Positions 14,512 to 16,819 of a stretch of DNA of 16,819 bases are shown here, one piece after another. The notes under the pieces are model-generated. The model did no database searches. It saw only the letters and a list, made by a program, of their open reading frames with translations, and was not told the DNA's origin. The position numbers were made by a program, and so were the translations under genes. Position 1 is the stretch's first letter; each line of letters starts with the position of its first letter. Location: positions 1-16,819 of the forward strand of contig JBOHUX010000035.1 in assembly GCA_050734915.1 (NCBI GenBank), read 5' to 3'. Source of the DNA: JBOHUX01 sp050734915. GTDB taxonomy: Bacteria; Chloroflexota; Dormibacteria; Dormibacterales; Dormibacteraceae.

Positions 14512-15740
14512 TATGCGCTCTGCCCGGCCGGGAACACCTGGCGGCCATCCTTGATCACCAGCGCCGCGAGATTGACGCCGTAGTGGTAGGCGAGGTCGAT
14601 CTCGCTCGAACCGGCGAGCACGATCGCATCGCAGCGGGAGCCCGGCCGCAGGACCCCCGCCTCCGCTTCACGGCCGAGCGCCGCGGCCGCGTGGCGGGTC
14701 ACGCCCAGGATCGACTCCTCCACCGTCATGCCAAGCTGCCCGCAGCCGAACGCCACCGCCAGCTGCAGGTTCTCCGAGTAGGAGGTGCCGGGGTTGAAGT
14801 CCGTCGAGAGGGCGACCCGGACCCCGCTCTCGATCAGCATCCGGGCCGGGGCCGCCCGGCTCCTCGTCATCATGGACGCGCCCGGGAGCAGCACCGCCAC
14901 CGTGCCGGCGGCGCCGAGCAGCCGGGCGTCCTCCTCGGTCGCATGCTCGAGGTGGTCGGCGGAGACCGCGCCCAGAGCGGCCGCCAAGGCGGCGCCGCCG
15001 GTCCAGGCCAGCTGCTCCGCGTGGACCTTGGCGGCCATCCCCAGCTCCTGCCCGCGGGCCAGCACTCGCCGGCATTGATCGGGGCTGAAGGCGCCCTCGT
15101 CGCACCAGGCATCGCAGAACTCGGCGGCATCGCGCAGATTGGGCAGGAGCTCCTCGCAAACCGCATCCACGTAGGCGTCCGCGTGCCCGGCGAGCTCGGC
15201 CGGGACGACGTGGGCGGCCAGCACGGTGACCACGATCTCGACCGGGTGGCGAAGGCCGGCGGCGAGCCGGACGAGGCGCTCCTCCTCGGCCGGGATCAGT
15301 CCGTACCCGCTCTTCGCCTCCACGGTGGTGACGCCGTGGGCGAGGAAGACGTCGAGCCGGTCGCGGGCGAGCCGCGTCAGGAACGCGTCGGAGGCGGCTC
15401 TGGTCGCCGCCACGGTGGCCACGATCCCACCCGTCCCGTACCGGTCGCCGCGCATGCGCGCGTCGAACTCGGCCGAGCGGTCACCCGCGAAGATGAGGTG
15501 CGTGTGGCAGTCGACCAGGCCCGGCATCAGCACGCGCCCCCGGGCATCGATCTCGTGCCCCTCACGAGTCAGGCTCACCTCCGCCCCCAGCCGCCGCTCG
15601 GCTCCCACCCAGACCACGCGGCCCCGGGCGGCCGCCAGCGCGCCCTTCTCGATGATGCCCAGGGGGCCGACACCGCGACCGGCGTCGCAGGTGACCAGGC
15701 GCCCCGCGCCGCGGATGACGAGGTCGGCGTCTACCGGCAC
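14511..15740 (-). CDS. hutI: Imidazolonepropionase HutI
   Basis: A 409-residue amidohydrolase that opens 4-imidazolone-5-propionate to N-formimidoyl-L-glutamate, the third step of histidine degradation. Marks in order: LMPGLVDCHTHLIFAGDRS with metal ligands His79 and His81, GTTTVE-like GVTTVEAKSGYGL, AAHVVPAEL, KVHAEQLAWTGG, ADHLEHA, and ALSTDFNPGTSYSENLQL with the metal-binding Asp. Length is standard. The start is GTG, 13 bases after the hutH stop, with AGGCGGG as the likely ribosome site. The product is the direct substrate of HutF, encoded on the facing strand. Confidence 0.96.
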   Translation of the reverse strand: MPVDADLVIRGAGRLVTCDAGRGVGPLGIIEKGALAAARGRVVWVGAERRLGAEVSLTREGHEIDARGRVLMPGLVDCHTHLIFAGDRSAEFDARMRGDRYGTGGIVATVAATRAASDAFLTRLARDRLDVFLAHGVTTVEAKSGYGLIPAEEERLVRLAAGLRHPVEIVVTVLAAHVVPAELAGHADAYVDAVCEELLPNLRDAAEFCDAWCDEGAFSPDQCRRVLARGQELGMAAKVHAEQLAWTGGAALAAALGAVSADHLEHATEEDARLLGAAGTVAVLLPGASMMTRSRAAPARMLIESGVRVALSTDFNPGTSYSENLQLAVAFGCGQLGMTVEESILGVTRHAAAALGREAEAGVLRPGSRCDAIVLAGSSEIDLAYHYGVNLAALVIKDGRQVFPAGQSA

Positions 15741-15753
15741 GTCGCCCGCCTGA

Positions 15754-16819
15754 TCATCGAAGCTCCCCGGTCACCTGCTGGGCCCGTTCCACCACCGCGC
15801 CGGAGCGGATCATCTCCTCGGCCGCGGCCAGCTCGGGGGCGAGCCAGCGGTCGGGCCCCGGACCCGCCACCCGCCGCCGCAGCAGCTCGCGGACCGACGC
15901 CGTCGCCGGCCCCGGCTCGAGCGGGGCCCTGAGGTCGAGCCCGCGAGCGGCGGCGACCAGCTCGACGGCCAGGATCCGGGCCACGTTCTCGAGCACGGTC
16001 CGGAGCTTGAGGGCGGCCCCCCAGCCCATTGAGACGTGGTCCTCCTGCATGCCCGAGGTGGGGATCGAATCGACGCTGGCGGGCGCCGCCAGCCGGCGGT
16101 TCTCGGCGACCAGGGCGGCCGCCGTGTACTGGGCGATCATGAGGCCGGAGTTGACGCCCGCGTCCGGGGCCAGGAACGGGGGCAGCCCGGCGGAACGCTT
16201 GGGATCCAGCATCCGGTCGACGCGGCGCTCGGAGATGGCACCGATCTCGGCGGCGGCGATCGCCAGGAAGTCGCAGGCGAAGGCGACGGGCTCGCCATGG
16301 AAGTTCCCGGTCGACTCCACCTGGCCGCCCGGCAGCACGACCGGGTTGTCGGTGACCGAGCCCAGCTCCCGCTCGGCGACCGCGCGCGCGAAGTCGAGCG
16401 TGTCGCGGGCCGCGCCCGCCACCTGTGGGCTGCATCGCATCGAATAGGAGTCCTGGACCGCATGGTCGGATTCGCGATGGGAGGCCTTGATCGAGGAGTC
16501 GCGCAGGAGCCGGGTCAGGTTGGCGGCGGAGGCGAGCTGGCCGGGATGAGGACGGATCGACTGCAGCGCCTCCGCGAAGGGCCGGTCGGTGCCGAGTAGT
16601 GCCTCCACGCTCATCGCCGCGGTGACGTCCGCCACCCGGCAGAGGTTGAGGGCGTCATGGCAGGCCAGGCAGAGCATGCCCAGCATCCCGTCTGTGCCGT
16701 TGATGAGCGCCAGGCCCTCCTTGCTCTGGAGCCGCAGCGGCGCGATCCCGACCCCCGCCAGCGCCTCCGCCGCCGGCAGCCGCCGGCCCTCCGCGTCCAC
16801 CGCCTCGCCCTCGCCGATC
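15754..16819 (-). CDS. hutH: Histidine ammonia-lyase HutH (partial, C-terminal part)
   Basis: The frame runs off the right edge with IGEGEAVDAEGRRLPAAEAL, which in HutH lies just after the Ala-Ser-Gly MIO cofactor loop. About 354 residues, the C-terminal two thirds, are therefore present and the MIO loop is outside. Conserved blocks seen: EGLALINGTDGMLGM, QDSYSMRCSPQVAG, TDNPVV...STGNFHGEPVAF, SGLMIAQYTAAALVAEN, and SGMQEDHVSMGWGAALK. The enzyme deaminates L-histidine to urocanate, the first step of the pathway. It is followed by hutI after 13 bases. hutU would be expected further right but cannot be seen. Confidence 0.96.
   Translation of the reverse strand, partial: IGEGEAVDAEGRRLPAAEALAGVGIAPLRLQSKEGLALINGTDGMLGMLCLACHDALNLCRVADVTAAMSVEALLGTDRPFAEALQSIRPHPGQLASAANLTRLLRDSSIKASHRESDHAVQDSYSMRCSPQVAGAARDTLDFARAVAERELGSVTDNPVVLPGGQVESTGNFHGEPVAFACDFLAIAAAEIGAISERRVDRMLDPKRSAGLPPFLAPDAGVNSGLMIAQYTAAALVAENRRLAAPASVDSIPTSGMQEDHVSMGWGAALKLRTVLENVARILAVELVAAARGLDLRAPLEPGPATASVRELLRRRVAGPGPDRWLAPELAAAEEMIRSGAVVERAQQVTGELR

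Noticed and set aside
14583..15932. A 449-codon plus-strand open frame
   Set aside because: It is antisense to hutI, whose catalytic motifs are complete; no family features of its own.

Overview
The window is about 16.8 kb of very GC-rich DNA (by eye roughly 70% or more, with third codon positions dominated by G and C). It is tightly packed with bacterial genes, and I see no rRNA, tRNA, transposon or CRISPR array. The mix fits a free-living soil or sediment bacterium of the Actinomycetota or a similarly GC-rich phylum: a PucR-type regulator with an RsbRD-like N-terminus, a Liv-type uptake operon, a TTAGG...CCTAA metal box, a YceI protein, histidine catabolism and several apparently leaderless genes. 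The phylum cannot be fixed from this sequence alone.

Region 1 (1-5467). A minus-strand branched-chain-amino-acid-type ABC operon runs in the order livG, livF, livH, livM, then the start of a lipoprotein substrate-binding protein cut off by the left edge. A plus-strand PucR/CdaR-type regulator diverges from it and is the obvious candidate regulator. The intergenic region holds two perfect hairpins back to back plus a smaller third, all in the probable liv leader. livH seems to start at CTG behind a full Shine-Dalgarno.

Region 2 (5468-10092). After a stretch with only a doubtful 68-residue reading frame come a beta-propeller lipoprotein and an SGNH-hydrolase-like protein on the plus strand. 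They converge on a minus-strand extended-SDR (NDUFA9-like) gene and yceI. yceI diverges from a marR gene, and the gap between them holds two copies of the inverted repeat TTGC-N4-GCAA, a good candidate MarR operator pair.

Region 3 (10093-13903). An MntR-like DtxR-family metalloregulator has a TTAGG-N4-CCTAA box lying directly over its likely start codon. It is followed without a gap by an atypical NRAMP-family transporter, then a tiny single-pass membrane protein, then hutF. The transporter lacks the canonical DPGN and MPH metal-site motifs.

Region 4 (13904-16819). The minus strand carries hutH (cut by the right edge), hutI and a small SAM methyltransferase in one operon that converges on hutF. 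HutH, HutI and HutF are three steps of histidine breakdown to formylglutamate. Urocanase (hutU) is not in the window and would be expected to the right.

Most of the content is familiar. The most interesting parts are the metal-regulated transporter unit with its small membrane protein, the paired MarR operators, the structured liv leader, and the combination of CTG starts and apparent leaderless starts.
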